Shown piece by piece: positions 1 through 12,600 of a DNA stretch of 64,000 nucleotides (position 1 is the first letter of the stretch; each line of letters starts with the position of its first letter). The position numbers were made by a program, and so were the translations under genes. The stretch is from Cylicocyclus nassatus. Lineage: Eukaryota; Nematoda; Chromadorea; Rhabditida; Strongylidae. The notes below the pieces were generated by a model. That model made no database searches, was not told the DNA's origin, and saw only the letters and a list, made by a program, of their open reading frames with translations. Location: assembly GCA_958299035.1 (NCBI GenBank), contig CATQJL010000112.1:43342833-43406832 (forward strand), read 5' to 3'.

Positions 1-1030
1 CGAATATTCGGTGGTCATCAATCATTCGATGAACATCGAATAATCGAATATTCGATGACCATCGAATGATGGAACCCCATAAGCATAGCACATCAAGGAG
101 TTTCTATCAAGTTACAACACTCAATGAGGAGTGTATATGTTTTGTGGTCCTGGCGCAGTATTCTGTACAGTAATCCTGATGCGCTATTTCTGTCAGTATG
201 TAGCTGCTGTCGATTTTTCGCTATCCAGAGACGCTAGAATTTTGATGGTTTTCTCCAACGGCGTCTAACATTCATCATGAGCGCCATTAAGTAAACTTTA
301 AAACTTAAACTTAGACTCTAAACTTCTAGACTCACGTAACATGGCTCTATGACCCCTAATTGAAAAAGTGAAAAATGAGTATCATTCATGATCAGCGCAT
401 CCAATAACTCCCTGGACGAAGGTTTCAAAGAATTTAAAATTTTGTGGATACCGGCGTACCACGATACCCCCCCCCCCCCATCATGCCCGCTGAAAGCACG
501 AGCAAAATGTACAGGATTTTTTAGTTGCTCCTCTTCTTTTGTACACTACTTCTCTTTCTCTGACCAAACTCAGAGTTATCTCTGAGTTCCACGATAGACT
601 GTAAAGCGCACTAAACTCAGAGTTATCGAAAAGCACAGCTGCACGTTTGGTGGCGCTGTTTCTTGTGCAGTACGATTTCGAGGATGTTTTTTAGGAGTAA
701 AACTACCGGTTACAGGTGCAGTTTTCCAGCAGCGGTCTAGCTTATCGCACTGTCAACGAGAGGAAGATTGCTTATTGCTCTGAGTGCCGATTCGAAAGTT
801 GTGTGTATAGCACTTATGCAGTTCAACAATGTGCTTATTATATTGTATCGTGGAATTGTCGACAGTACGGGCTAGATGTAGAGAGTTCGTGCAGCGGGCT
901 GAGATATACTTCATGCACTGCAGAGTAGTTCGCATAAAAGGGAACCACAAAGACCTACAGACCTTTTGAACTATGCGCTTGGCCATGTTATTATCTCACA
1001 TCGGAATTCAATCACTGGAATGATACTACA
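1..1030. other. No gene seen; AT-rich start
   Basis: The first 75 bases are made of inverted CGAATATTCG-type motifs like those in the element at 22.5-23.9 kb, so the window probably opens inside a related repeat. A run of cytosines lies near 470-480. The short reading frames here have no recognisable domain and no consistent splice context. Confidence 0.5.
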
Positions 1031-1630
1031 TTAGGTTGTTCCAAAAGTTCTGTCGTTTTATTTTTGAAAATTCGTAACTTTGCGCTGTCTCAACGGATTT
1101 GTATACTTGTAATTACATTCGATAGAGTAAGTCTTTTTGGCATTTTCTGTAGTAGAGTCGAAATTCGTAACTTTTCACAGAGACGTCCAAACAGCACAAC
1201 TTTTTCTCTGATGGAAAGGGTAGGAAAACCTGTGCACTTAAGTTTTCAGATTTTTCCGCAGCGTTTCAGACTTTTGGCGACCTAACTCAAAGTGATCAAT
1301 ATTTATATGTTCATCTTTTTCCATTTTTAACTCCGCAGCCAGTGTGTATTAGAATCTAGGAGGAAAAGTATAGGCTATACAAGCCAGCATCGGTACCGCG
1401 CTGGTATGCCTGGACGTGCTCTCGTGTGTAACAGAGTTCGGACGCGTCACCCGCATCGTCGCAAGCTGCCGCAGGCGCGACGTCGCATGACCGATGCTGG
1501 TTGGTACAGCCTATATTCGAAACCGAAAGACTTACACTTTCAAATAAAATTAAAAAGACGCAAATCTGGTGAGTAAGCGCAAAGTTAAAATTTTCAAAAA
1601 TGAAACGACAGAACTTTCGGGACAACCTAA
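1031..1630. mobile_element. Mariner-type MITE A
   Basis: Starts TTAGGTTGTTCCAAAAG and ends with the inverse ...CTTTCGGGACAACCTAA. It is flanked by TA on both sides (1029-1030 region and 1631-1632). The subterminal sequence is also inverted-repeat (TTTTTGAAAATT... against ...AATTTTCAAAAA). TTAGGTTG ends with a TA target duplication are typical of mariner elements. There is no transposase frame, so it is non-autonomous. It abuts the next element with only TA between them. Confidence 0.8.
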
Positions 1631-1632
1631 TA

Positions 1633-2107
1633 TTAGGTTGTCCCGAAAGTTTTGTCCGTTCTTTCAAACCTCCATAAACCACGTACAATAAAGGCGTGAA
1701 TGAGTTTTGACATGCATTAGATGCAGTTTTCCTTCTCTAAAAATAAATCAAATTCGCCCTTTTCTATTGCTTGCTCGAAAATCATAACTTTTTATAGAGA
1801 CGCTCAATCAGCGCAAACTTTGCACCATTAGAAGGGGCTGGTGAAAGAACCTACAATACCGACTGCTCCGATTTTTGTTGCAAGTTTCCGATTTTTTTAT
1901 GACCCTACACAGAAAATTCAAATTTTGACCAATTTTCTTCTATGGCTTATATCTATGCAACAGATGGTCATTAGTAAGTAGCTAAAATGACATTATAAAA
2001 AGCATGATTTACTTTTTCACACAAAAGTAAAAACAGTCAAATCGGTTGGAAAAATCAAAAGTTACGATTTTTGAAAATTTTGCGACAGAACTTTCGTGTC
2101 GACCTAA
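1633..2107. mobile_element. Mariner-type MITE B
   Basis: Left end TTAGGTTGTCCCGAAAG, right end ...CTTTCGTGTCGACCTAA, with TA on both sides shared with neighbours A and C. Its internal sequence reappears in inverted order in elements D and F (GACTGCTCCGATTTTTGTTG block), so B, D and F form one subfamily. No coding capacity was seen. Confidence 0.75.
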
Positions 2108-2109
2108 TA

Positions 2110-3051
2110 TTAGGTTGGTGCAAAAATAATGAGCGTTTTCTAAGGACTTTTCTCAGGAAAACTTTTTTCCATCAAACTTGTAAAGGTCTCAGCACAATGC
2201 TCTTTTCATGCTCTATCTAACCAAGTTCAAAAGGGACTTCCAGCCCACTCTGTTAAGAATTTACAGAGCTTCAAATAATCGCACTCAAAACCAGATTTTC
2301 TGGTTTTGAGTGCGATTATTTGCACTCAAAACCATTGCATTGCATTGGTTCTCCTGGCCAGAATTTAAGCGCAAATGAAGATGGTTTATCGAAAATATAG
2401 CCTCTATATGTATTGGAAATTGTCTACATTATGCATATTTGAACATATTTTTCAAAGTTATCTAAAGTGAGATATCGGCGGCTTAACATGGGTAATGGTT
2501 GTGGTCATTTTAGTGCCCATAACTTTGTCTTGCAGAATGCAATCGCTCAAGCTTTGCTCATCTCTGTAAGCGTGAGGGTAGAAATCCTATTAGCAGTTTT
2601 TGCAAAAACATCCAGCTGTTCAGTAAGCAGAAAATTAGAAAAGTCTATACTTCGGAGTTTTGAGGCCTATTGAAAAAAAGCTGAAAAAGTTGATATTTTT
2701 GAATCTCGATTTTTCCCTCTTCGCTAATCTTTTTTCTCCAAGCCCTTTCCATGTATATTTGTACTACTGGCTTGCGGCTACAAGATAGGCTGCTTAGAAA
2801 TTATAATAACAAAGTGTGAAAGGAGTTATGTTTCGTCAAAAACAAGACTTCAGAAAAAAACTTTTTTTGTTTTTTAATCCATATTTTTCTGCCCATATGA
2901 GATATGAGTATAGCTCAATGTGCGCTGTACTGGGAAAGGTTCGCTGCATCTGATGGTCCTTAACGCATTTCAAAATGTAGATATTATGAAAAGTTATAGC
3001 AAGTTAAAGTGAAAAATGGGAAAACGCTCATTATTTTTCCACCAACTTAAT
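2110..3051. mobile_element. Mariner-type MITE C
   Basis: Left end TTAGGTTGGTGCAAAAATAA, right end ...TTATTTTTCCACCAACTTAA, each flanked by TA. The terminus resembles the widespread TTAGGTTGGTGCAAAA mariner ends. It contains a 49-bp hairpin at 2273-2321 (23-bp exact arms, 3-base loop). No transposase remains. Confidence 0.8.
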
Positions 3052-3053
3052 AT

Positions 3054-3747
3054 TAGGTTGTACCGAAAGTTCTTTCGCACCATTTTCAAAAACTCATAAC
3101 TCTTTTTCTCAACAAATTTGTATGATCAAAATTTTGCATAAGAGAGGAACTCATGCTCTTTGCAGCAGTACCTGGATTGTTCGTTAATGTTTACAAATGA
3201 AGGAGATAGAAGCTAAAAAAATCAGTCAAAATTTGAATTTTTCGTGTAGGGTCATAAAAAATCGGAGACTTGCAACAAAAACCGGAGCAGTCGGTATTGT
3301 AGGTTCTTTTACCAGGTCTTTCTAACAGTGCAAAGTCTGCGCCGATTAAGCGCTTCTATGAAAAGTTACGATTTCCCTGAAAAATGCCAAAATAATCAAA
3401 ATCGCCCTTTTGTACTGCTTGCTCGAAAATCGTAACTTTTCATAGAGACGCTCAATCAGCGCAAACTTTGCAATGTTAGAAAGAGCTGGTAAAAGAACCT
3501 GCAATACCGACTGCTCCGATTTTTGTTGCTAGTTTCCGATTTTTTATGAGCCTACACGAAAAATTCAAATTTTGACTGATTTTGGTTTTTAGCTTCTATC
3601 TCCTTCATTTGTAAATATTAACGAGCAATCCAGGTACACCTGCAAAGAGCATGAGTTCCTCTCTTGTGAAAAATCTTGATCATACAAATTCGTTGAAAAT
3701 TTAAAGAGTTATGAATTTTTGAAAATGGTGCGAAAGAACTTTTTAAT
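3054..3747. mobile_element. Mariner-type MITE D, palindromic
   Basis: Left end TTAGGTTGTACCGAAAG. The right arm is the inverse (…AAAATGGTGCGAAAGAACTT) but the last terminal bases are decayed. The arms match over several hundred bases, including CTCCTTCATTTGTAAA and the inverse, so the whole element folds on itself. It follows C after a single TA. Confidence 0.7.
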
Positions 3748-3750
3748 ATA

Positions 3751-4316
3751 TTAGGTTGAACCGAAAGTTCTGTCGTTTCGTTTTCAAATTTGTAACTTCG
3801 CGAGATTTCAACGGATTTGCTTGCATGTAATTTTATTAGAAAGATTGGGTGTTCCGCTTTCAATCGCTGTTTTGTGCAGCTTCTGTTTCACACAGAGTGC
3901 AGAGATAAAAACGGAAAACTAAGACCATGTAAACTTTGACCATTTTAAGTTAGGTCACCAAAAATCTGGAATGCTGCAGAAAAATCTGAAATCATCAGTA
4001 CATATGTTTTTTGACATACTTTTTGCAATTGTAAAGAGTTTGTGCTGTTTGGACGTCTCTGTGGGAAGTTATGAATATCGAGTTTACTATGGAAAACGCC
4101 AAAATTAATTATTTTGGTGACCTAGCTTAAAATGGTCAAAGTTTACATGATTTTAGTTTTTCATTTTTATCTCTGCACTCAGTGTGAAACAGAAGCTCCA
4201 CAAAAAAACGATTGAAAGCGGAAAACCTAACCTTTCTAACGAAATTAAATGCAAGCAAAAGCGTTGAAATCTCGCGAAGTTACAAATTTTTGAAAACAAG
4301 AACTTTTGCACCAACC
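3751..4316. mobile_element. Mariner-type MITE E, palindromic
   Basis: Left end TTAGGTTGAACCGAAAG. The arms contain TTCGCGAGATTTCAACG and its inverse CGTTGAAATCTCGCGAA near 4264. The right terminus has drifted (…TTTTGCACCAACC). Non-coding; related to the neighbouring copies. Confidence 0.65.
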
Positions 4317-4340
4317 TTTTGCAAAACACCAATATAATAA

Positions 4341-4700
4341 TAGGTTAGTCCGAAAGTTCTGTCCCACCATTTTCGAAAATTCATAACTTTTAACTTTTCC
4401 AACCGATTTGACTGCTTTTATTTTTGTGTGAAAAAGTAAATCATGCTTTTTATAATGTCATTTTAGCTACTTACTAATGACCATCTGTTGCATAGATATA
4501 AGCGATAGAAGAAAATTAGTCAAAATTCGAATTTTCTGTGTAGGGTCATAAAAAAATCGGAAACTTGCAACAAAAATCGGAGCAGTCGGTATTGTAGGTT
4601 CTTTCACCAGCCCCTTCTAACTGTGCAAAGTTTGCGCCGATTGAGCGTCTCCACGAAGAGTTACTTTTCGAGCAAGCAATACAAAAGTGCGAATTTGATC
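4341..4700. mobile_element. Mariner-type MITE F, half element
   Basis: Begins TAGGTTAGTCCGAAAGTTC and runs in inverted orientation relative to element B, matching its right half (TTTATAATGTCATTTTAGC). It stops at GAATTTGATC, where element G begins after a TA. Only one terminus is present, so it is a truncated copy. Confidence 0.6.
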
Positions 4701-4702
4701 TA

Positions 4703-5718
4703 TTAGGTCATTCCGAATGTAATTTCGCTTTTTTCAAAGGGGTGCCACATCTGAAGGAAAAGTGTTTTCTGGGAGATCTTGGTAGCATTCGATGCAGCAT
4801 TTCATCCTCTTTACAACAGTGGTGAAATCGTCGCAGATCATTCATTGAGCTTTCGGAAAATAATCAAGAACTGCGACCCATGCTTTTTGAGATGGTCAAG
4901 TTTCACAATTTTTCAAAATTCTCATATCAACCCTTAGAAGGAGTTCGAGTAACGATTAGATAGAGCAAACCCTACATGATACAAAACTACTTTTTTCTAC
5001 TTCACATACCTCCTCGAAATTTTTATAAAATCAACTGATGCTTTTCAAATTTCCATACTTGGTCTACTCAAATCTCGAACATCAATAAGAGGGCAGCTCG
5101 GGTGCTGTTTGATGCAGCTTTTTCTCCTCTTTCTAATAGATGTTTTTTGTTTCCGATCCGTTCAGTCTTCGGGGATATCGTCATAACTCAGGTTTTTGAA
5201 CGTGCCCAAGGTTGTACCCGAAAAACTCAAAGTTCAGTATTTCGAATCCGTAAACTCTCATTTGCTCTATAAAATCAGTATTAAATTATATATTATCTTG
5301 AAAGCCTCAAATTCCGAGTAATTACTGATGTTTGATGCGATTATGGTTGACGTAGGCCTGCCTAAATCCGACGGTTTTGGTAAAAAATCTATTAAAAAAT
5401 TACGGCGAGCTGCGAAAAAGAGAAAAATGCCGTACTGTATCCTATAAGGTTTGCTCTATGTAATCGTTACTTGAACTTCTTCTGAGGGTTGATATGAAAG
5501 TTTTGAAAAATTGTGAAACTTGACCATCTCAGAAAGCATGGGTGGCAGTTCTTGATTATTTTCCCGAAAGCTCAATGACTGATCTGCGACGATTTCACCA
5601 CTGTTGTAAAGAGGATGAAATGCTGCATCGAATGCTACCAGGATCTCCCAGAAAACACTTTTCCTTCAGATGTGGCACCTTCTTTGAAAAAAGCGAAATT
5701 ACATTCGGAATGACCTAA
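4703..5718. mobile_element. Mariner-like palindromic MITE G, 1.0 kb
   Basis: Begins TTAGGTCATTCCGAATG and ends with the inverse CATTCGGAATGACCTAA. Long arms are inverted copies (AGGAAAAGTGTTTTCTGGGA against TCCCAGAAAACACTTTTCCT). TA precedes it; the base pair after it is TC, so the right target copy is mutated or lost to the next insertion. No transposase frame. Confidence 0.75.
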
Positions 5719-5719
5719 T

Positions 5720-6464
5720 CAGGGCCCGGCGCGAGTCGGTTTCTAGGGTTCCTGAAAACGAAGCTTCCCCTGACTTTCGGAAGCTTTACGAATTCCCCTT
5801 TGACCTAGCTGCTAAGGAGAAGATGAAAACAAGAAAGATTTACAAGTCTGAAAGAAAAGACGTAAGATAAGAGTGAAAATCCAGTGAATTGGAGCTGATT
5901 ACTCCGCACGCACAAGACTTTGGCATTAGGCGCGATATTCAACAAAGCGAGAAGAAATGAAGGCAAAAAACAAAGAAAAAGCAATGATATAAAAATGTCT
6001 TCATGCTCAGGGACAGATTTTTGACCGGGGAATCCGTCCATGCTAAAAAGATCCGGAACTTATGTGAAGTGACGAAAATATATGCTCCAGACGATCTCAG
6101 ATCGCCTGGTGGCCGTCTGGAGACGATCTAATTTTGGAAAAGGTATAACTTCACATAATTTTTTAAATCTTTTTACATAAATCTTTCGCAAATAATTTTC
6201 TATACATACAATCCAATTTTGGTGTCATATGATTCTGTGTACGCTGTAAACAAGCAATTTTTTCATTTTAGCCTTGCTTTCAAATCGCGCGCACTTTTCG
6301 CCTTACACGTTAGAGCATGTCAATCGTGTGATAACCTGTCCAGAAAGCTTGTTCGACCAAATGGCGCTTATTCTTGGTGCTTGGTTCCGACTCGTCAAAA
6401 ACGATATCCCCTTTGCTGTTTGCTTCAAAAACGAAGTCCAGCCTGCTTCCAGACGATCTGTGCC
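5720..6464. mobile_element. hAT-type MITE, copy 1 (right end lost)
   Basis: Begins CAGGGCCCGGCGCGAGTCGG and matches, over its length, the split element at 54375-54574 plus 58939-59355. Homology ends at GACGATCTGTGCC (about 6464), where the sister copy continues into the inverse terminus GGGCCCTG. The sister copy has a perfect 8-bp target duplication, which supports the hAT assignment. This copy shows the uninterrupted sequence (GCGATATTCAACAAAGCG near 5930) at the point where a LINE entered the sister copy. Confidence 0.7.
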
Positions 6465-6975
6465 TTTGACAAGAATTTTAGGCCATTGGAGGCCGTATTC
6501 TGCCTCGAAGCAAAACCAAACAAGCCAAAAACTCTTTTACTATAGTAATGGAAGCCGCTGATTTCGAATATGAAATTCATACTGTACTGTGATGCTTCTT
6601 CCCTAAGTTACTCCAGCAAATAGTAATAACTCAATTTCAAATATTTGTCAGAAATGTAATTACACCGTCAAAAAAAGCTGAAAACACTTATAAAAAGTAC
6701 TTAGGTGGAATCAGCATGCGCGAAAACCCTAGTATACGATTTTTCAGATTTTTTGAAAAAAAACTTTGTCAAGTGGTATATTTCACAATGGTTTCATATG
6801 CTGGAAGTTCTTACCGTAATCCTACAGTAATGAAGAGCGGTCGATGATTCGCTCCATACTGTAAATCTAAGTTCAACCTCGCTCTATAAAATGGTACCTA
6901 AATTCTCGAAACACTTCATTACAGGAGAGCTATTTACAATCAAACAGTGTGCACATCTTTTTGGAACACCCTGTA
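6465..6975. other. Unassigned, repeat-derived
   Basis: No gene. The block near 6790-6880 (CCTACAGTAATGAAGAG and ATGATTCGCTCCA) recurs in diverged form at 48775-48830, so part of this stretch is an old dispersed repeat. Confidence 0.4.
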
Positions 6976-7476
6976 TACAGTGACCGCCAAAAGGTTGCGA
7001 GTTGAAGTTACAAGTTGCGCTCTTTTGTTCAGCGTTCATTTTCGTATGAAAAACCAGGATAAAAAAAGGATTGGATTGCATGAGGAGATAGAGCTCTTCA
7101 AGAGTTACAACCAGGGTTGAGCAAGGGGTCAGGCGCAGCCCGGCCGAAAACGACCCCCCCCCCCCGCCCCATGGTCGTGTTAGATACGACCCCCCCCCCC
7201 TCCCCCTTCTCTCCCTTTCTGGTTCTTTGCAAGTGTCAAAATCACTTTTAAAAAATTCATTGTCGTCTCTATTTATCCTTTATTCAATCTCTCACTACAA
7301 CGCTTTCACTTGCATTTGGGTGCTCTTCGAAGTTGTTACAGCGCCTTCAATGTGTTAGACTGAACGGCTCAGCGTGACAGTGCTTCCGCAGAAGCTTTTC
7401 ATCGAAGAAACCTCTAACTTCATCTGAGATAGACTGACATGCCATATACAGAGCGGACTTAGCCAAGTTCCCTTAA

Positions 7477-7929
7477 AGGCAGCGGCTCGGCAGATTTTGC
7501 ACTTCCATCTTTTTGCATGCTTTGGGCCTTCTCGAACCGTAGATCCCGAATCTGAGCTTTAAAAGAGGTGAAAAGCCTTTTTCGGGGCGTTTTTTTTCAA
7601 TTTCCAAAAGGCAGCTCGGACGAGAATTTTCCAAAGGAGAGCCGGGAGGCCCTGGCACGAAGACCCTGCTGCCTGTAATTTTGGCTTTGTATAGCATGCA
7701 TAATGCGGGAAAGCGGTTGGGGGGTCCCGCGCCGTCTAGCGGAGAATACTCGTCCGAACAAGGTGTTAGGGGAGCGAAAGGAGGAAGGGGAGCGACGCTT
7801 GGGCCGCCCCCCCCCTGGATTGCAGAATTCACATTTTCGGCCCGGAGTTGCTCTTTTGGTTCACTTGTAGGGCCTCCTATCCATCCGTGTCAGAATCTAA
7901 GGTAGGTTTATTCTGCCGAGCCGCTGCCT
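7477..7929. mobile_element. TTAA-flanked MITE, copy 1
   Basis: The terminal inverted repeat is AGGCAGCGGCTCGGCAGA on the left and its exact inverse on the right. TTAA lies immediately outside both ends (7473-7476 and 7930-7933). TTAA target duplications are typical of piggyBac-type transposition, but these termini do not start CCC, so the superfamily is uncertain. Three other copies occur in the window (19860-20263, about 28947-29173, 59463-59869). Non-coding. Confidence 0.8.
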
Positions 7930-7933
7930 TTAA

Positions 7934-9923
7934 CACACTGATGTTCTGCAAAAGCCATAGTGAAAATCTATATAACTGAAAAATGGAACGCACCAAGGTA
8001 ATTGTGCATGACTGGTGGTCTTCTGGACATAATCGTTGAGAAATAGGGAGATGATCTCCGAAGGAGCGAGAAAACAGGACCGCTTTCTCGTCTTGTAGTC
8101 TGTGGCTTGTGCACCTCTAATACCTTCCTGAAGTAATTGATAGTCATTCTTCGCTAAGGTTGATCTTTTCCGAACAGATTAACTACACATATTTTACAGT
8201 CAGTATAAAGACTAGCAACTCTATAATCGCTACCGGTTGAATATGCACTATACAGCTTTTTCTAAATGCATTGATCATTTGCCTCACGTATATCTCGTCG
8301 AAAGTTTGATAGTCTGTACCCCCTTATCGCTTTCTGTAATCTCATTTGCAAACACGGAAAAAAGCTGCAAAGGTGCAGACCAGAAATAAGGCGCGTGAAA
8401 CTAGCTTTGACACATAACGCCTAACTACATAGCCCTGCAATCCCTTGGTGGGTCTCAGCGCGTTGTAGTTTCTGATCAAAGCTGCTAACGCAAATCAACT
8501 TAGTAGAATAAAAAGAAAAGAATTGATAACTGACAATCTATTCAGAAGAATATTGTTTTGCCATGATGAGAAGAAAGCAGACATATGGATAAACTTTCTT
8601 TCATCATTAGTCATGCCAAAGCATAGATCGCATGTAGCTCATGCTACATGCTATCCATGCTTTGGCAAATCAAAAGTCAAAGACGAATAAGTTCTATTCT
8701 AAGGCACAAGCTAGGGAGTTCCGAATGAGATGAAAAACGTAAAAAAAAGAAAGCTGCAGAAGCAGGAAGCTGCATTCGCATCAAAACGTGGTCTCCTCCT
8801 GAAAAATTGCACCAACAAAGGAAAGAAAATGATGCAAATAAGATCTAGGTATGTCCTCAAGGTAATTCTAACCTAAGATTCCTGCTCGTGACTTGATAAA
8901 ACCCGAGCCTCAGCTCAAGTTGAAGCAATTCAGTCCATGGGGTCCAGAAAAAGTCCAAAAATTACACCGACGAAACAAAGAAAGCTAAGCTTTCCCCTGG
9001 GAGTTACAAGGATTAGCCAGTGCACAGGAGGAGCAAATGCAGCTTTCAAGGACCTGAGGCCAAGCCATCGTGGAAGTAGCTGCCATCGGCAGCGTTGTTG
9101 AGGGCAAAAGATCGCTACCAAAGAGCATCTTCCTGCAGTCAAACTTCGACTTTGGCAGGAACGAAAACCTGAAAGTGATCTCCATAAAAGAGAAAAAGCC
9201 TGCTCGAGACTTTCTGTAAGATCGTTGAAGCCTAGAGGAAGAGTGCTGCACTGAAATAAAAAGACATAGTCCTGGACCCAACTGTGGCAGGTAAAAGAGG
9301 ATTAGATATGTTTACATTTAAACATGAGCATCTTAAATTCAGAATTTACTTAATTATTACTCAATTAATTTATTCAATCAATCCAGAACGCGGGGATAAA
9401 ATTAGCTTAATCCGTCTAATGTTCATGTTCTACTGCATGCCAAGAGAGGATACTAAAACATGAAACAAATCTTTGGTGTTTCTCCGTGTACAACAAATGT
9501 TGCGCCCTGAGGAGAAACTCCTTGGACGAGAAGCAGTTGCGGGAACGAAAGGTCTCAGCGGATATGCCTCCTATTGCCAACATTGCCACTGATTGACCAG
9601 TACCTGGTCTAGCAACAAATGCACCAGCAGGAGCTCCCTAAGGAGGAAGAAATATTAAAGATAGCAAAAGGAAAGTAAAAAAACTCTGACTTACTGGAGG
9701 ATTTTGCTAACTAGCAAGTGGAGGTGTAAGCAGACCGAAATAGAGTATTTCAAGGTTAGCATTTTGAGCAGAGCTTCGAAACACAAAAGGTTTTACAATA
9801 CACGGTTTTTTCATGCTTTCCCGATATTTTTCCTTTTCTTCACCGGCGTAAACATCTCGGCAAACACATTCCACCTGCAAACATATTTATTAGAGACTAG
9901 CTGGCTTATCCGGCTCCGCCGTA
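7934..9923. other. hAT interior, no gene seen
   Basis: This is the interior of the hAT-type element. No reading frame shows a recognisable domain. A short hairpin lies at 8614-8667. Sequence near 8930-9280 is moderately open on the minus strand but shows no family resemblance. Confidence 0.35.
8614..8667 (+). other. Short hairpin, miRNA-precursor-like
   Basis: Two 24-base arms (TGCCAAAGCATAGATCGCAT... and ...TCCATGCTTTGGCA) pair with two mismatches around a 6-base loop. The size and imperfect pairing resemble a short microRNA precursor. A fossil inverted repeat is equally possible; expression is unknown. Confidence 0.25.
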
Positions 9924-10245
9924 TGTTCCGAATAGAAAATTCCATTTCTTAACCGATCCGGACCAAACTTGGCACACATACACTTCGGGCCCCGGCGGGT
10001 GTCACAGTCCACTTTTCGTTATCGATCGATGTCGATTTTATCGATTTTTTGCAAAATTTGAGCTAGGGGGCTGGAATAAAAAAAAGTGGACTGTAACACC
10101 CGCCGGGGCCCGAAGTGTATGTGTGCCAAGTTTGGTCCGGATCGGTTAAGAAATGGAATTTTCTATTCGGAACATACGTACAGACATACAGACAGACAGA
10201 CAGACAGACAGACATACAGACAGACATTCAGCTTTATATATAAGA
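9924..10245. repeat. Inverted repeat with ACAG microsatellite edge
   Basis: Left arm TATGTTCCGAATAGAAAATT through CCGATCCGGACCAAACTTGG and CGGGCCCCGGCGGGTGT; the right arm is the inverse, ending at about 10175. It is followed by an ACAG/ACAT microsatellite to about 10225 and CATTCAGCTTTATATATAAG. Single-arm copies occur at 24915-25090 and 59925-60055. The family is dispersed; its class is not identified. Confidence 0.65.
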
Positions 10246-12600
10246 TTCAATGATGAAAACCTCCTATCCCACCAATTCCACTTCACTTCATTCGAAAACC
10301 GTGAAAACAGTGCATAGCTAAAAATCGCAGTGAAAAGAACAATCTGTATCAGGAAACGAAATTCAGCGGAAAAAAACTCACTCATATTGTCTCAGTACTG
10401 AGGGTGACACATACTGATATTTTGTCCAATGACAGTAAACAAATCTAAAACGACAAGGTGTTTCATGTACAGAGACTTGACTGCATCTCACAACCACCTT
10501 AAAAAATGTTTACCTTCCGAGGCTTTCTTCAAGTATTCTTTGCCCGACTACTGCTGCTTAAAACCCACTCAGACAAAACAATCAGTTGTTCTTCGTGACT
10601 TAAAATAGGTTTTTACTCACAAAAAAGAAAAAGAAAAAACACTTCCTACTTACTGCTGCGGCGAGGGGGTGTCAAGCTGAAGCGATTAGATGCAGCTTTC
10701 CATGCTCCTAACATCTTGCGTTTTTTATCCATTGTTTACGACAACAATGCAAAAGGACATTGAAACAAATCCGACATATACCTGGTCAAGTGATCGAATG
10801 AGCAAGCGGAATAGGAATCTCGTCAGTCACTTAGACAAAAAAAATCTCCAGCACACGATACACAAACATGAAATTAAGAACGCAAGATGAACATCATTAG
10901 AACATAGATATGTAAAACACTTCTAAAATGGATTGAAATCAGAATTTCAACATACTGGCAAATACCATCATCGTTAGACTTATGGCGACGACAAGAGAAT
11001 GAAGGAGCGCTCGAAAAATGAAGTTTTCCGCGTGATGTTCCGCGTTTAGCGATCCGCATGAACTTCGTTTCTACAGTAAGACGAAATCAAGTGAGGATTA
11101 TTCACGCTTCTTTCCGGCGGGTAGGTAGGATAAAACATCGATAACTTTTGCGAGGGGTGAAGATATCCAACGAAACTTATACTGCGCGGAGAGAAAGGTT
11201 TACCCCAAAAGTTTGAGCTAAAGAGCGGAAAAGCTGAGTTGTTCAAAGGTAAGTTAATAGGGTCAACCCTCCAAAAGCTCAGGCGGCCTGAGATTTTGAG
11301 GGGTTGCGTTGCGCCTGACCCCACTAAGTTCATTTCAAAGAAAGTTTTTTCTAACAAATCGTATGTGATTCATTAGTACAAATCTCGTAAATCACGCATT
11401 AGGTGCCTGAAGCTGATTCGTCCTGTTCCGACTTTCCAGGAGTTCATGGAGTAAACTTACTTTGAGTAAAAAAGAGACTGTCGGAATTTTGACGGATTTA
11501 CAAATTTATCACTTGAGAGTGTTAAAAGGTGAAATTGCTAGGGTGTGTTAGGAAAGGGTACTATTTTGTAAAAGATGTAAAAAGGTTGATGTTTTTGACC
11601 ACTAAAACCAAGTTAATTATGTTTGAAAATGGCCCTTATCAGACATTCGAAAAAATAGTAAACCGTTGCAGGAAATCATACAAGAAACTCACAGAGGCTA
11701 TTTTGCATGGCATGGTGATTACAAAATAGCATTCACTTCGTTTGGTACGACCCCTTTAAGGTTACGGTAGGTATACGGTAGGGATATTGCGCTTTTAGCT
11801 AGCGAAACGCTTTACACCTAACTGAGAAGTTCTATAGACTCCAAATCAAATACTTCCTTCTGAATAGACTCCCTGTTTGCCCAGCTCCTTTTTCTCCTCG
11901 TCTCCATTGTGCGTCGGTTCAGTCACCGTCGAGAATCAAACATTTGGAAATGCCGCCATCTTATTTCAAATGCTTGATTCTCGGCAAAGAACTCCTAAAT
12001 CGACCTTCTTCTTTCACTATTTGTTAGAGCAGTACTTATTTTCTAACTATTGCCTTTCATCTGTTACTTCTATACACGAATTCAACGAGTTGGAATTTTG
12101 GCCGATTTACGCAGCTTCAACCTCCAAAATTCTAATTCCCGGCACTTCTATATCAACACAAATTTTTCACTGTCTAATGTAACATTACTTACACTGAAAC
12201 CAGTCAGTCGCAGTGATAGTTTTTTTGCTAGCAATTTTCAAATCAGTGCAATTCTAATAATTTTTATTACTTTAATCTCTGAAATTTTCGGTAACCTCCT
12301 CGACCGACCTACCGTCTCACAATTTATTAGAACAGTTTCTTGTCAGAACTGGAGTTGTATTCATGATGTTAGCGGCTCTGAGGAGGACCGGGTGGTTGAG
12401 TTGTTAGCCCTAAAGAGGGCTCGGTTAGAGTTTCTGAAGATATTAAAAAACCTTATTTTCGAGGATCGTGGGGGTGTCGTAGTTCGTCCGAAGCGATGAT
12501 GTCCTCCGGGTGCTCGTAGTAGATGATGAAAAAATTTTTCGGAATCGTACACCCAAAAATATGCCCTTACTGATCTGTTATCCTTTTCTCCTTATTACGT
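10246..12600. other. hAT interior, no gene seen
   Basis: Rest of the hAT interior. No coding sequence is supported. The segment at about 12600-12720 (CCAGCTCAAAAGTG, GGAATCGGCTCCC) resembles the right end of the hAT-type element at 35300-35382, so a relic of that family lies here. Confidence 0.35.
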
